This document shows positions 7,134-16,504 of a DNA stretch of 39,968 nt, piece by piece. Source of the DNA: Firmicutes bacterium CAG:24053_14 (GTDB taxonomy: Bacteria > Bacillota > Clostridia > Oscillospirales > Oscillospiraceae). Made by a program: the position numbers and the translations under genes. Positions within the stretch are counted from its first letter, which is position 1, and each line of letters starts with the position of its first letter. Location of the stretch: contig MNSZ01000058.1 of the NCBI GenBank assembly GCA_001916715.1, positions 1 to 39,968 on the forward strand, read 5' to 3'. Under the pieces are notes generated by a model. The model worked only from the letters and a program-made list of their open reading frames with translations. It searched no databases and was not told the origin of the DNA.

Positions 7134-9418
7134 ATGGACATTGCTTTCAATAACGGCTGGCTGTTTACCGAGGACTACGACGCAGGCTTTGACAAGGCGT
7201 CCTCCGTCCGTCTGCCGCACACGGCAAGGGAGATACCTTATAATTATATCGACTGCCGCGACTATCAAAGGGTCTGCGGCTAAAGAAAGAGCGTTACCGC
7301 TCCCTCGGAGAGGCAGGGCAACTGGCCTTATCGAACGTTTTGGTATTCTGCAACGGAACGCGTGTCGGATATCACGCCTGCGGCTACACGGCGTTTTCAG
7401 TTGATATAACGGACAGCGTTAATTTCGGCGGCGAAAACATCATTGACGTTCGGCTCGACACGCGCGAGAGCCTTAACATTCCGCCGTTCGGCTTTGTCAT
7501 CGACTATCTGTGCTACGGCGGACTTTACCGCGAGGTGACGCTTGAGGTAAAGGATCCCGAGTATATCAAAGAAGTTCTTATCGAGAACACCGGCCTGCAC
7601 GAGCTGCGAGTGAGGATAGAAAGCGAATGCGAAAGCGTTGCTACCGATATCGTTGACGGCAGCGGCAAGGTCATTGCCTCGGCCTGCGGCAAGGCGTTTG
7701 AGCTGAGCGTTCCGAATGCACAGCTTTGGAGCTTGGACTCCCCTGCTCTGCACACGGCGCGTGTTCGCGCAATGCGCGGCGGCGAGGTCGTTGATGAAAA
7801 GAGCCTGCGTTTCGGCTTCAGAACCGTGAGGTTTGAAAACGACGGATTCTATCTCAACGGTCAGAGGATAAAGCTGCGCGGACTTAACAGGCATCAGTCA
7901 TACGCCTATGTCGGCTACGCCATGCCGAAATCGGTGCAGGAGCTTGACGCCGAGATACTAAAAAACGAGCTTGGCGTTAACGCCGTGCGCACCTCGCACT
8001 ATCCGCAGTCGCAGCACTTTATATCACGCTGCGACGAGCTTGGACTTTTGGTGTTTACCGAAATTCCCGGCTGGCAGCATATCGGCGACGAGGACTGGAA
8101 GCGGCAGGCGGTTAAAAACACCGATGAAATGGTGCGGCAGTATATGCACCATCCGTCTATCATGCTGTGGGGCGTCAGGATAAACGAATCGCAGGACTGC
8201 GACGAGCTTTACAGAAAAACGAATGCCGTTGCGCACACACTCGACTCCGGCCGCCAGACGAGCGGCGTCAGGTACCTTGAAAAAAGCCGGCTGCTTGAGG
8301 ATGTTTATGCATACAACGACTTTTCGCACACCGGCGACAATGCCGGTCTGAAAGCGAAAAAGAACGTGACGAGCAAGAAGCACAGGCCGTATTTCGTTTC
8401 CGAGTGCAACGGGCACATGTTCCCGACAAAGCCCTTTGACGATGAGCGGCACAGGCTCAGCCACGCGCTCAGACACGCGAAGGTGCTCGACGCGATGTAT
8501 TCCGCCGACGATATCTGCGGCATATTCCCGTGGTGCATGTTTGACTACAACACGCATCAGGACTTCGGCAGCGGCGACGGGATATGCTACCACGGCGTTA
8601 TGGACATGTTCCGCAATCCGAAGCTCGCGGCCGCGGTTTATGCAAGCCAGAGCGACAACGTTCCCTGCTGCGTTGTCTCCTCGTCCATGGATATCGGCGA
8701 GCACCCGGCAGGCGATATCGGCAAGGTCTATGTTTTCACCAACGCCGACAGCGTGAAGCTTTATAAGGACGGAGTTTTCGTCCGCGAGTTTTTCCCCGGA
8801 AAAGATGAATATCCCGCTCTCCCCCATCCACCGGTCATAATTGACGACTTTATCGGCGAGCTGCTTATAACGCAGGAGGGCTTTGACGAAAAGACGGCCG
8901 CCACTGTTAAAGAATGCCTGCTTGCCGTTGCCAAATCCGGTCCGAGCGCACTTCCTCCGAAAATTCTTGCAAAGTTTGCGCGGCTTATGCTAACAAAGGG
9001 CTTTAAGTTTTCCGACGGCGTTGAGCTTTACGGAAAATACGTCGGCAACTGGGGCGGCGAGGCCACGAAGTGGCGCTTTGACGCGATAAGAGACGGCGAG
9101 GTAATAAAAAGAGTGACTCGCTCGCCGGGTCAGAAAGTCCATTTTGAAGCAGTTCCGAGCAAAACAGAGCTTTCCGAGGGTAACACATACGATGCTGCCG
9201 AGGTTCGCATACGCGCGCTTGACGAATACGGCAGCCTCGCTCCGTATTGGCAGGAGCCTGTTGTTTTAAAATGCAGCGGCGCGCTTGAGCTTATAGGCCC
9301 CGAGATAATATCCCTCAAGGGCGGCTCCGGCGGCTGCTACGTCAAAACCGTCGGCAAAGCCGGGCTCGGCAGGCTCTCTGTAAACGATATTGAAATTGAA
9401 TTTAATATAAACATGTAA
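7134..9418 (+). pseudogene. GH2-family beta-glycosidase (beta-galactosidase type), disrupted near its 5' end
   Basis: The frame from the ATG at 7134 (AAGGAG upstream) reads MDIAFNNGWLF...VRLPHTARE...DCRDYQRVCG, typical of a GH2 N-terminus, then meets TAA at 7281-7283 where homologues have Tyr. The same frame continues RKSVTAPSERQG, the expected next strand, so this is a nonsense change. Shortly after (about 7319-7335) the match moves to another frame and several expected residues are absent, a frameshifting deletion. The rest, from SNVLVFCNGTRVG to 9418, is intact, including the acid/base Glu in RINESQD (codon 8186) and the nucleophile Glu in VSECNGH (codon 8402). The protein would hydrolyse beta-galactosides or related glycosides. 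A downstream restart could express an incomplete protein of about 692 residues. Assembly errors are a possible alternative. Confidence 0.75.
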
Positions 9419-9436
9419 ATCACGGAGGATGTTACC

Positions 9437-10231
9437 ATGAAGAGAAAAGCTTCTGTTATCGGCCTGCTGCTTGCATTGCTTATGATACTCGACGCATGCG
9501 GCGGCGCAAACGATAAGCCCGACGTCGGCGCCGCCGAAACTTTGCAGCCTACAGCCGAGCCTACGCAGCAGCCCACAGGTCCGGGAGTTGCCGCAACAGG
9601 TACTCCGGCCGTAACCAGCGGCAAGCTAATATACACTCTCGATTACGATCTCGGCATTCTTGACGGCAGCGGCACAAACGGCTGGTTTGTGGCATCGTGG
9701 CTTGCAAAAGGCTACGGCACTCGCTACTACGCGATAAATGTCGTAACAGGGCAGGTCATTCAAGGCGAAGAGGGTGCGGAGGTAGTTCTGTGTGCAAACG
9801 GTCTTGTACGCTTTATCTGGAAGGACGCAGACGGCAACGAGGTGTCTGCCGACACCGTGTATTTCCCGGACGGCGAGCCTAAGACATTTGATCTTTATGC
9901 TCAGATCTACGGCCTTGACGGCACACTCAAGGAAGAGCGCAAGATATTAAGCTGGACTCAGACCTCGGAGGATCCGTATTTCACCGTTGTGCTGCCGGAA
10001 ATGAACAAGATAATTTCCGAGCTTGGCGGCGGAAGCATTGCCGGCAATGAGCTTGTTCTCTCCGTTACCGACGATAACGGCGACGCAGTCGTTCTCGGCC
10101 TTGACGGCGAAGAGCTTATAAGACTCGCCGGCGTTGACGCATCGGAGGTTTACGCATATTCAAGCTCCGACGGAAGCTTTGTTTCCGTTTACCGTCCCGA
10201 CAGCGACCAGACCGAGTTTTACCGCTTTTAA
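9437..10231 (+). CDS. Secreted lipoprotein of unknown function
   Basis: 264 residues. A lipoprotein signal peptide runs to the lipobox LDAC with Cys 21 as the lipidation site. It is followed by a Thr/Pro/Gln-rich linker to about residue 60, and then a beta-rich domain (GKLIYTLDYDLGILDG, WKDADGNEVSADTVYFPDG) that I cannot assign to a family. It should sit on the outer face of the cytoplasmic membrane. GGAGG precedes the ATG; it begins 18 bp after the GH2 gene and ends 12 bp before the SLH protein, so the three are co-transcribed and may work together at the surface. Confidence 0.8.
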   Translation: MKRKASVIGLLLALLMILDACGGANDKPDVGAAETLQPTAEPTQQPTGPGVAATGTPAVTSGKLIYTLDYDLGILDGSGTNGWFVASWLAKGYGTRYYAINVVTGQVIQGEEGAEVVLCANGLVRFIWKDADGNEVSADTVYFPDGEPKTFDLYAQIYGLDGTLKEERKILSWTQTSEDPYFTVVLPEMNKIISELGGGSIAGNELVLSVTDDNGDAVVLGLDGEELIRLAGVDASEVYAYSSSDGSFVSVYRPDSDQTEFYRF

Positions 10232-10243
10232 GGAGGCGAGCCT

Positions 10244-13200
10244 GTGAAAAGACGACTTCTTGCCGGTTTTTTGGCGCTTGTGATGGCGCTCGCGCTGCTG
10301 CCGGCATCTGCCTTTGCCGCGTCGGATATTCCCGATGGCTATGTGCCGATCTACACTTTAGCAGACCTGAAGGAGAACATCGGCAACGGCTATTACCTGC
10401 TGATGAACGATATCGACGCAAGCGCAGAGAACATTGCATACGACACGCTTAACAACGCAGCCTGCGGCACTTTGCCTAAAGGCGGAGTTGTTAACGGCAA
10501 CGGCCACACTATATATAATCTCAAAAGCACGCTCATTGAGAAAAACTTAGGCACCATCAAGAATCTTAATGTTACCGTAATAAGCACCGATAAAGATAAC
10601 GATGTTTTGGGCACTGACAGCGGCATTTGCGGCATTGCTTATTACAACTCATACGGTGATGACACTGGCCTTATTGAAAACTGCAATGTCAGCATGACAG
10701 TACGGCGCAGTTTTGATAAGCTCAACATAGGATTCATAACATGCGGTATTGCGAGAGGAAAAGGCTCAGTAAGAAACTGCATCGCCGACCTTGACATCGA
10801 CCTTAAATACACCGGCACGAATAAAGACAGCGATATCAGCGTTGCCGGCATAGGCGACAACAGTCGCTTTGCCGATATTGACAGCTGCCTTGTTATGGGC
10901 TCGGTCAATATTCAGACGCCCGGTTATGCGCGTTTGGCAGGCATCAGCGACGAAGACTCAAAAAACTCCGCCAATGCCCTCGAAAAGGTCAATGTTGAAT
11001 GCGCAAGCACTTCCCGAAGCGCATATGATTTCTTCACGCTCAGCAGCGCGAGCAGTGTTCGCAATTCCGGCGGTCAAAGCATTAATAACAGAGTAGCTGA
11101 CGATCTTACAGTAAACTATACTTACAACGGCAATGCTGTTCTCAACGGTAAGCCCGATGCCGAGAGCAAGCTCTACACTCTTGAAAGCCGCGCAAGCATT
11201 CTCAAAGATTGGGATCTTTCCAATGTCCCCTCCGAAACTCCGCCGACAGATCCAAAGCCGGGAGATAACGAGCCCATTACCGTTGACTTCAATTTCGAGG
11301 GCAATATAGGCCACACACGGTCTTGGCAGTTTGATTACGCCGACGATTACTTCTACGCTCAAGATGACGGCTACGGCTACAGTGCCGATCTTGCAAAGGC
11401 TTCACTGTGCCTTGAAATGACGACCTTCTCGACAAATGCTAACACCACATGGCGCGGCGAAGGCATCGGCACGGCGATTTCCAGAACCGAAAATGTTCGG
11501 GAGCTGCTGAACAATCTGAATTTCAGCTCGATTCAATACGTTAATTATGATGTGCCGCTTGATGATACATCGGACAAGGTCGCCTACACGCTGGCAATGA
11601 AGTATATCGCCAACAAAGACGGCGGCACGGACACCCTGATCGCCGTTCCTATCCGCGGCGGCGGCTACGGCGGCGAATGGGCAAGCAACTTCAACGTGTA
11701 CAACAGCGATGAAAAACTCAGCCGCAACCATTACGGCTTCCAGACTGCTGCCAACGACGTTCTGAGCGGTCTTAGTGACTATGTTCAGAGCCACGAGATC
11801 AAGGGTGACCTGAAGATCTGGGCAGTAGGCTTCAGCCGCGGCGCTGCCGTTGCCAATCTCCTGGGGCGTGCGCTGAACAACGCGACCATCGGCGGAATAA
11901 AGCCCAACGTCGTGGATATATACGTCTACACATTTGCAACTCCGGCAGGCGCATCCCGCGATTCGGCAGAAACGTTTTTTGACCCTAACATTTTCAACAT
12001 AGTAAGTCCTGTGGACTTGGTGCCGCGCGTTGCTCCCACGGCATGGGGCTTTACGCGGTACGGAACAACGCTGTCGCTTCCCTACGATAAAAACGACAAG
12101 CTGTGGGATAAATTTGAGGAGATCTCCGGAATGTTTACCCGAGAAATCAAACCCTCTCAGCGCACATTTTTGGATAGGTTCTGCGAGGTAGCCTTCACAA
12201 ACGGTCCCGGCGGCAGCTCCGCATTCGGAAAAGTTCTCTACACAGATGTCCAGCAGGATATAATGGACTTCACCGGAAGCGAGCTCGGTACCCCTCCCGG
12301 CTCTCCTTTTGAAAAGAGCGACACTTTAAGGTGCGTGCTCTCAAACAGCGCACTCAAGAAAGTGCTCAGTTGTGCACTGTTAAATTATACGCTGATCCCC
12401 GATGCTCTTCTGAATCTCAACACGCTCGGACTTGCCCACTATCTAGAGCACTATCTTGCGCATCTGGAAGTTGACAATTTGCAGAGCGAGGACGATTTCT
12501 ACAGCAGCTATCACGCACGCACTGTCCTGGTGTATCCGCCTGCGGACAAGCAGCTTAAAACCTGTGACATCAAGGTCGATTTCTGGAACACAAAAGGCCA
12601 GTCCGCCGGCAGCTACGCAAACGGTACCTGCGTCAGCGGAGAGGTATCACTCGAGATGACAGATATCGGGCTCATCGCCACTTTGCCCGAGGGTTCGGGA
12701 TACAGCTTCACGGTTTCCGGATCAGATGCAGCCAACGTCGGTGCAGAGATCTACACTTACGACGCATCCGAGCTTGAGCCTGTCCGCACCGTTGACTTTG
12801 CTTCTCTCCCGATATCTGACGGCGAAAGCAGCACGGTTTTCATACCCATGGATGAATACGATGACTATTACGCAAAAGATGGCAGCGGGAACATATATGC
12901 CCCCGACAGCGACAGCGAAAATCCCGACCTGCCGGATGACCCGGATGAACCGTACACAAACAACTTTACCGATGTTTCGGAGGGGGCATACTACTACGAT
13001 GCTGTTTTGTGGGCAGTCAATGAAGGCATAACTAACGGAACTACAGAAACGACTTTCAGTCCGTATGCAAGCTGCACCCGTGCTCAGGTCGTCACCTTCC
13101 TGTGGAGGGCAGCCGGATGCCCCGAGCCCGCATCGACCGTCTGCCAATTCGTCGATGTTCCAAAGGGCAGTTTTTACTACAAAGCCGTTCTGTGGGCCTC

Positions 13201-13489
13201 CGAGGAAGGCATCACCACCGGTGTCACCGCCGATCACTTCCAGCCGGGAGCGACCGTCACCCGGGCCCAGGTCGTTACATTTCTCTGGCGCTGGGATATG
13301 TATCCTCAAGCCGATAAATCGGCCGGTTTTACAGATGTCCCGAAGCATGCATTTTATGCAGATGCAGTAGACTGGGCGGTCGAAGTCGGCGTGACAAAAG
13401 GCACCACGGCAAAAACATTTTCTCCGAATGACAAGTGCATACGCGCGCAGATCGTAACTTTCCTCTATCGCTACTTTGTAGTCGATTGA
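10244..13489 (+). CDS. SLH-anchored surface alpha/beta hydrolase (class 3 lipase-like)
   Basis: 1081 residues from a GTG with AAGGAGG upstream. Order: signal peptide (about 1-26, ending SAFAA); a beta-helix-like region with GLUG-type repeats (about 30-330: GGVVNGNGHTIYNL, LGTIKNLNV, GLIENCNVSM); a Pro-rich linker; an alpha/beta hydrolase domain (about 350-700) with the nucleophile motif AVGFSRGAAVANLLG, Ser 531, and VYTFATPAGA/VSPVDLVPR supplying likely Asp and later strands; then three SLH repeats from about residue 906 to the end (NFTDVSEGAYYYDAV, VDVPKGSFYYKAV, TDVPKHAFYADAV). SLH repeats bind pyruvylated cell-wall polymer. Substrate is unknown. It is a paralogue of the hydrolase at 26847-28880. 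Confidence 0.88.
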   Translation: MKRRLLAGFLALVMALALLPASAFAASDIPDGYVPIYTLADLKENIGNGYYLLMNDIDASAENIAYDTLNNAACGTLPKGGVVNGNGHTIYNLKSTLIEKNLGTIKNLNVTVISTDKDNDVLGTDSGICGIAYYNSYGDDTGLIENCNVSMTVRRSFDKLNIGFITCGIARGKGSVRNCIADLDIDLKYTGTNKDSDISVAGIGDNSRFADIDSCLVMGSVNIQTPGYARLAGISDEDSKNSANALEKVNVECASTSRSAYDFFTLSSASSVRNSGGQSINNRVADDLTVNYTYNGNAVLNGKPDAESKLYTLESRASILKDWDLSNVPSETPPTDPKPGDNEPITVDFNFEGNIGHTRSWQFDYADDYFYAQDDGYGYSADLAKASLCLEMTTFSTNANTTWRGEGIGTAISRTENVRELLNNLNFSSIQYVNYDVPLDDTSDKVAYTLAMKYIANKDGGTDTLIAVPIRGGGYGGEWASNFNVYNSDEKLSRNHYGFQTAANDVLSGLSDYVQSHEIKGDLKIWAVGFSRGAAVANLLGRALNNATIGGIKPNVVDIYVYTFATPAGASRDSAETFFDPNIFNIVSPVDLVPRVAPTAWGFTRYGTTLSLPYDKNDKLWDKFEEISGMFTREIKPSQRTFLDRFCEVAFTNGPGGSSAFGKVLYTDVQQDIMDFTGSELGTPPGSPFEKSDTLRCVLSNSALKKVLSCALLNYTLIPDALLNLNTLGLAHYLEHYLAHLEVDNLQSEDDFYSSYHARTVLVYPPADKQLKTCDIKVDFWNTKGQSAGSYANGTCVSGEVSLEMTDIGLIATLPEGSGYSFTVSGSDAANVGAEIYTYDASELEPVRTVDFASLPISDGESSTVFIPMDEYDDYYAKDGSGNIYAPDSDSENPDLPDDPDEPYTNNFTDVSEGAYYYDAVLWAVNEGITNGTTETTFSPYASCTRAQVVTFLWRAAGCPEPASTVCQFVDVPKGSFYYKAVLWASEEGITTGVTADHFQPGATVTRAQVVTFLWRWDMYPQADKSAGFTDVPKHAFYADAVDWAVEVGVTKGTTAKTFSPNDKCIRAQIVTFLYRYFVVD

Positions 13490-13510
13490 GAGACGAAGCA
13501 AAAACAAATT

Positions 13511-13544
13511 ACACGGTGCAGCTTTCAGGATGCACCGTGTTTTT
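13511..13544 (+). terminator. Terminator of the GH2-lipoprotein-SLH operon
   Basis: Perfect 10-bp stem (13511-13520 with 13531-13540), loop of 10, followed by TTTT, 21 bp after the SLH gene stop. Confidence 0.88.
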
Positions 13545-13593
13545 ACATGTATAATGTAAAATTTATAATACGCTGCCGTAATGACGGCGGCTG

Positions 13594-13602
13594 TGTTATA
13601 AT
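13594..13602 (+). promoter_or_regulatory. Extended -10 promoter of the EamA gene
   Basis: TGTTATAAT (TG at 13594-13595, TATAAT at 13597-13602). No good -35 at 16-18 bp, which an extended -10 can tolerate. Confidence 0.55.
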
Positions 13603-13636
13603 GATCTCATGATATATAGAAAGTAAGGCGAACATT

Positions 13637-14065
13637 ATGTGGATACTTTTCGCGTTCGGCTCGGCTCTCTTTGCCGGTCTGACGTCGGTTCTCGCAAAAT
13701 GTGGGATCAAAAAGACCGATTCCGACGCCGCAACGGCAATACGAACCATAGTTGTACTTATTTTCTCGTGGCTGATGGTTTGGATAGTCGGCTCGGCTCC
13801 GACCATCACCGGGCTGGACGCAAAAACGTGGATATACCTCATCCTGTCCGGCATTGCGACCGGCGCATCGTGGCTTTGCTATTTCAGGGCGCTGCAGCTC
13901 GGCGATGTGAACAAGGTCGTGCCGATAGACAAGTCCTCAACGATACTCACCATAATTCTGGCGCTGATCTTCCTCGGCGAACCGATCTCGTGGCTGTGCT
14001 ACTATAAAGCGCTTCAGGACGGCCTTGTGCTCATAGTCAGCGGAACGCTTATGATGCTGATCTAA
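13637..14065 (+). CDS. EamA-type (DMT superfamily) half-size transporter with an odd C-terminus
   Basis: 142 residues, the length of a single EamA unit, with about four or five membrane segments: FAFGSALFAGLTSVLAKCG at the start, TIVVLIFSWLMVWIV, WIYLILSGIATGASWLCYF, then VVPIDKSSTILTIILALIFLGEPISW. Such half transporters act as dimers; the substrate is unknown. In homologues the final helix normally follows GEPxSW directly; here GEPISW is followed by LCYYKALQDG, which nearly repeats WLCYFRALQLGD from about 35 residues earlier, in DNA as well as protein (TCGTGGCT-TGCTA...GCGCT-CAG). This suggests an internal recombination or gene conversion. AAGG precedes the ATG. Confidence 0.8.
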   Translation: MWILFAFGSALFAGLTSVLAKCGIKKTDSDAATAIRTIVVLIFSWLMVWIVGSAPTITGLDAKTWIYLILSGIATGASWLCYFRALQLGDVNKVVPIDKSSTILTIILALIFLGEPISWLCYYKALQDGLVLIVSGTLMMLI

Positions 14066-14127
14066 GCTTACGCCCTAATAAAATCATTGTTGTCTCCTCA
14101 TTGCAATTATAATCACGGAGGATATGA

Positions 14128-14337
14128 AAGGAATATCTCGAGCTTTGCCTTGCCGGAGAATCGACCATTATCCCACGAAAGGAAATGCCGGCTAAAAAGC
14201 AGGAGCGGCTGCGCCAGACGATCAAGGAGCTTGAGGACAGCATTGCATATATCGACCGGAAACAGAATTTCTATGACGAGGTACTGTCCGGAAAGCGTCC
14301 GTATGTCAGCAACCTTATCCGCACCGAAAATGACTGA
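14128..14337 (+). pseudogene. Remnant of a MerR-family regulator (C-terminal part)
   Basis: The frame reads KEYLELCLAGESTI, then a coiled-coil stretch with KKQERLRQTIKELEDSIAYI, and ends DEVLSGKRPYVSNL...TEND before TGA at 14335. The ELCLxGxSTI and coiled-coil/YIDxKxxxYD pattern is the effector end of MerR-type regulators. The DNA-binding N-terminus is absent and a TGA lies just upstream of 14128. An ATG at 14185 could give a 50-residue peptide, but without a properly spaced ribosome site. I read it as a gene fragment. Confidence 0.65.
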
Positions 14338-14364
14338 AAAAAGTCTGCGGCAGTTTGCTGCAAT

Positions 14365-14411
14365 AAAAAGATCACCGGGAAAAGTCAAATACTTTTCCCG
14401 GTGATCTTTTT
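14365..14411. terminator. Bidirectional terminator between the MerR remnant and tRNA-Thr
   Basis: Perfect 21-bp stem (14365-14385 with 14391-14411), loop CAAAT, with A5 and T5 built into the ends, so it works for the plus-strand unit and for the tRNA on the minus strand. Confidence 0.92.
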
Positions 14412-14414
14412 CCC

Positions 14415-14489
14415 TGGAGCTGGTGGTGAGAATCGAACTCACAACCTTCTCATTACGAGTGAGATGCTCTACCATTGAGCCACACCAGC
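14415..14489 (-). tRNA. tRNA-Thr (anticodon CGU)
   Basis: 75 nt on the minus strand including an encoded CCA (14417-14415). Acceptor GCTGGTG pairs with CACCAGC, discriminator T; D-arm with GGCTCAATGGTAGAGC; anticodon stem TCTCA/TGAGA around loop CTCGTAA, anticodon CGT at the central three positions, reading ACG codons; T-arm with GGTTCGATTC-type loop. A standard cloverleaf with no insertions. Confidence 0.95.
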
Positions 14490-14503
14490 AAAGGACATTT
14501 CGC

Positions 14504-14532
14504 ATTTTAGCACATGGCGGCGATAAAGTCAA
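14504..14532 (-). promoter_or_regulatory. Promoter of tRNA-Thr
   Basis: TTGACT (14527-14532) and TAAAAT (14504-14509), spacer 17 bp, ending 15 bp before the tRNA 5' end. Confidence 0.85.
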
Positions 14533-14819
14533 ACAAAAAAAGTTATAACTGCTCGTTATTGCTCAAATTTGTAAGCCATTATGCTGACAATTTATGTTTA
14601 TAAAAAATATAAGAATTTCAGCACTTTTTCAATGCTACAAAACAGTCGCAAACCGTTTACATAATTATTTCAAAAAATTATTTTGCAAATAGTTATCAAC
14701 ATTTTCAACAGAGTTTCCAACACTGAAAAATCATTGAATTTCAGTATTTAGCGCCGATATGTAAAATTATGTAGAGTCCTGAAGTCGAATTTTGTTACAT
14801 TTTGAAAACATCATTTCGT
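14533..14819. other. AT-rich intergenic stretch with three DnaA-box-like 9-mers
   Basis: About 290 bp with no gene. TTATCAACA (14693-14701), TTTTCAACA (14702-14710) and TTTCCAACA (14714-14722) lie in tandem on the plus strand; each differs from the DnaA consensus TTATCCACA by one to a few bases. Just beyond, ACTGAAA...TTTCAGT forms a small hairpin. No dnaA, gyrase or ribosomal protein gene is nearby. Confidence 0.35.
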
Positions 14820-15491
14820 TTACATAAGTCCATTTTTGTTAAGAGATTGAAACTCTTTGCCACCGACGATAATATGGTCAAGTAATTTTATATCGACAAG
14901 CTCCAAAGCTTTCTTCACAAGAACGGTACAGTACTCATCCTCCTTCGACGGAAGCGGCAGCGCACCGGGGTGGTTATGGGCAATGATAACGGCAGCAGCG
15001 TTGCTTTTTATAGCCGCCTCAACAAGCATTCTTATGCCGACCTCCGTTGCGTTTACAACGCCTCGGCTTATCTCCTTGCAGGCTATTATACCGTTGGATG
15101 AGTTTAAAAGCAGCGCATAGCATATCTCATTTACCTCGTACATGAACTTGGCGACAAAATATGCACCGGCATCCTCGCTGCGGCGGATAACCTTCGTCGG
15201 TAGGCTTTTAGTAAGCAGATAGCGACGGCTGACCTCGGGAATGAGCTTTATGAGCGTTGCGGCGTTTTCTCCTATCCCGTCAACACGCATAAGCTCCTCG
15301 TGCTTTGCTTCAAAAACGGATGCGAGCGAGCCGAACTGCTTTAAAAGCCTATGCGCAAGCTCATTTGTGTCCTTGCGCGGAACGGCGTAGAAAAGCAGCA
15401 TCTCAAGTGCGTTATGATCGTTAAAGCCATCAAGGCCGGCCTCGACAAAGCGGCTTTTCATCCGCTCCCTGTGTCCGTCATGTACGCCCAT
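14820..15491 (-). CDS. radC: RadC family JAB/MPN-domain protein
   Basis: 223 residues. The N-terminal part has a helix-hairpin-helix (VDGIGENAATLIKLIPE), the C-terminal part the JAB1/MPN+ metal motif with Glu upstream and HNHPGALPLPSKED (residues about 172-185), and an ending DHIIVGGKEFQSLNKNGLM typical of the family. Named for DNA repair, but its role is unresolved and the radiation phenotype was reassigned; a metal-dependent hydrolase activity is plausible. It is the last gene of the uvrB-polA-rimI-tsaD run, 11 bp after tsaD. Confidence 0.93.
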   Translation of the reverse strand: MGVHDGHRERMKSRFVEAGLDGFNDHNALEMLLFYAVPRKDTNELAHRLLKQFGSLASVFEAKHEELMRVDGIGENAATLIKLIPEVSRRYLLTKSLPTKVIRRSEDAGAYFVAKFMYEVNEICYALLLNSSNGIIACKEISRGVVNATEVGIRMLVEAAIKSNAAAVIIAHNHPGALPLPSKEDEYCTVLVKKALELVDIKLLDHIIVGGKEFQSLNKNGLM

Positions 15492-15502
15492 ACGCCCTCT
15501 CC

Positions 15503-16504
15503 TTACAGTTCCATATTCGCGTATGCATTGAGATCCCAGCCGGCAGTGTTCCCGGCAAGGTACTCATAATAGCCCTGGCAGCCTATCATTGCCGCATTAT
15601 CGCCGCAAAGCTTCAACGGCGGAACGAACAGCTCACAGCCGTTTTTCTCGGCGGCAGCCTTGAAATCGGCACGGATGCGCGAATTTGCCGCAACACCGCC
15701 GGCAATGGCGATTTTCTTATAGCCGAGCTCCTTTGCCGCCATCATTGTGCGAGGCACAAGAGCATCGCTCACGGCGGCCGTGAAGGATGCCGCAAGCGAG
15801 GCTCTGTCCAGCTCCTCGCCCTTTTGCTCGGCATTGTGCACGATATTTATCACGGCAGTTTTAAGGCCGGAGAAGCTCATTTCATATGGATGCCCCTCAA
15901 TATGCGTGCGCGGCAGATGATATTTTTTATCGTCGCCGCCTTGCGAAAGATCGTCAATGGGCTTGCCCCCGGGATACGGCAGTCCGAGCACGCGTGCGGT
16001 TTTATCAAAGCACTCGCCTGCCGCATCGTCGCGCGTTGCGCCGATGACCTTGAGGTCCGTATAGCTCCGCACGTCGATTATAAGCGTATTGCCGCCTGAT
16101 ATCGCAAGGCACAAAAACGGCGGCTCAAGCTCGGGATATGCTATGTAGTTTGCCGCAACGTGCCCCTTTATATGGTGCACGGGGATAAGCGGAACGCCGA
16201 GGCTCATGGCAGCTGCCTTTGCAAAGTTGAGTCCGACAAGCACAGTCCCGATAAGTCCGGGCGCATAGGTCGCCGCGACGGCATCGATATCGCTTTTTTC
16301 TATTCCTGCAGCCTCCACGGCGCGCTGCGCAAGACGGGATATGACCTCGACATGGCTTCTCGACGCTATCTCCGGCACAACACCGCCATAAATGGCGTGC
16401 AGGTCGGCCTGCGAGAATATCTGATCCGTAAGCACATTTCTGCCGTTTTCAACGACGGCGACGGCGGTCTCGTCGCAGGATGATTCAAAGGCAAGTATTT
16501 TCAT
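15503..16504 (-). CDS. tsaD: tRNA N6-adenosine threonylcarbamoyltransferase TsaD
   Basis: 333 residues, the usual length. MKILAFESSCDETAVAVV at the start and VPVHHIKGHVAA-type metal-binding motif near residue 110 are diagnostic; AISGGNT and the ASKH-fold motif VAGGVAANSRIR follow. It transfers threonylcarbamoyl to A37 of ANN-decoding tRNAs, with TsaB/TsaE as partners. No tsaB or tsaE is present in this window, so the partners are encoded elsewhere. The start ATG overlaps the rimI stop (ATGA), so it is translationally coupled. Confidence 0.96.
   Translation of the reverse strand: MKILAFESSCDETAVAVVENGRNVLTDQIFSQADLHAIYGGVVPEIASRSHVEVISRLAQRAVEAAGIEKSDIDAVAATYAPGLIGTVLVGLNFAKAAAMSLGVPLIPVHHIKGHVAANYIAYPELEPPFLCLAISGGNTLIIDVRSYTDLKVIGATRDDAAGECFDKTARVLGLPYPGGKPIDDLSQGGDDKKYHLPRTHIEGHPYEMSFSGLKTAVINIVHNAEQKGEELDRASLAASFTAAVSDALVPRTMMAAKELGYKKIAIAGGVAANSRIRADFKAAAEKNGCELFVPPLKLCGDNAAMIGCQGYYEYLAGNTAGWDLNAYANMEL

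Noticed and set aside
14533..14819. Chromosomal replication origin
   Set aside because: The DnaA-like 9-mers are imperfect, and dnaA, dnaN, gyrase or rpmH genes are absent.
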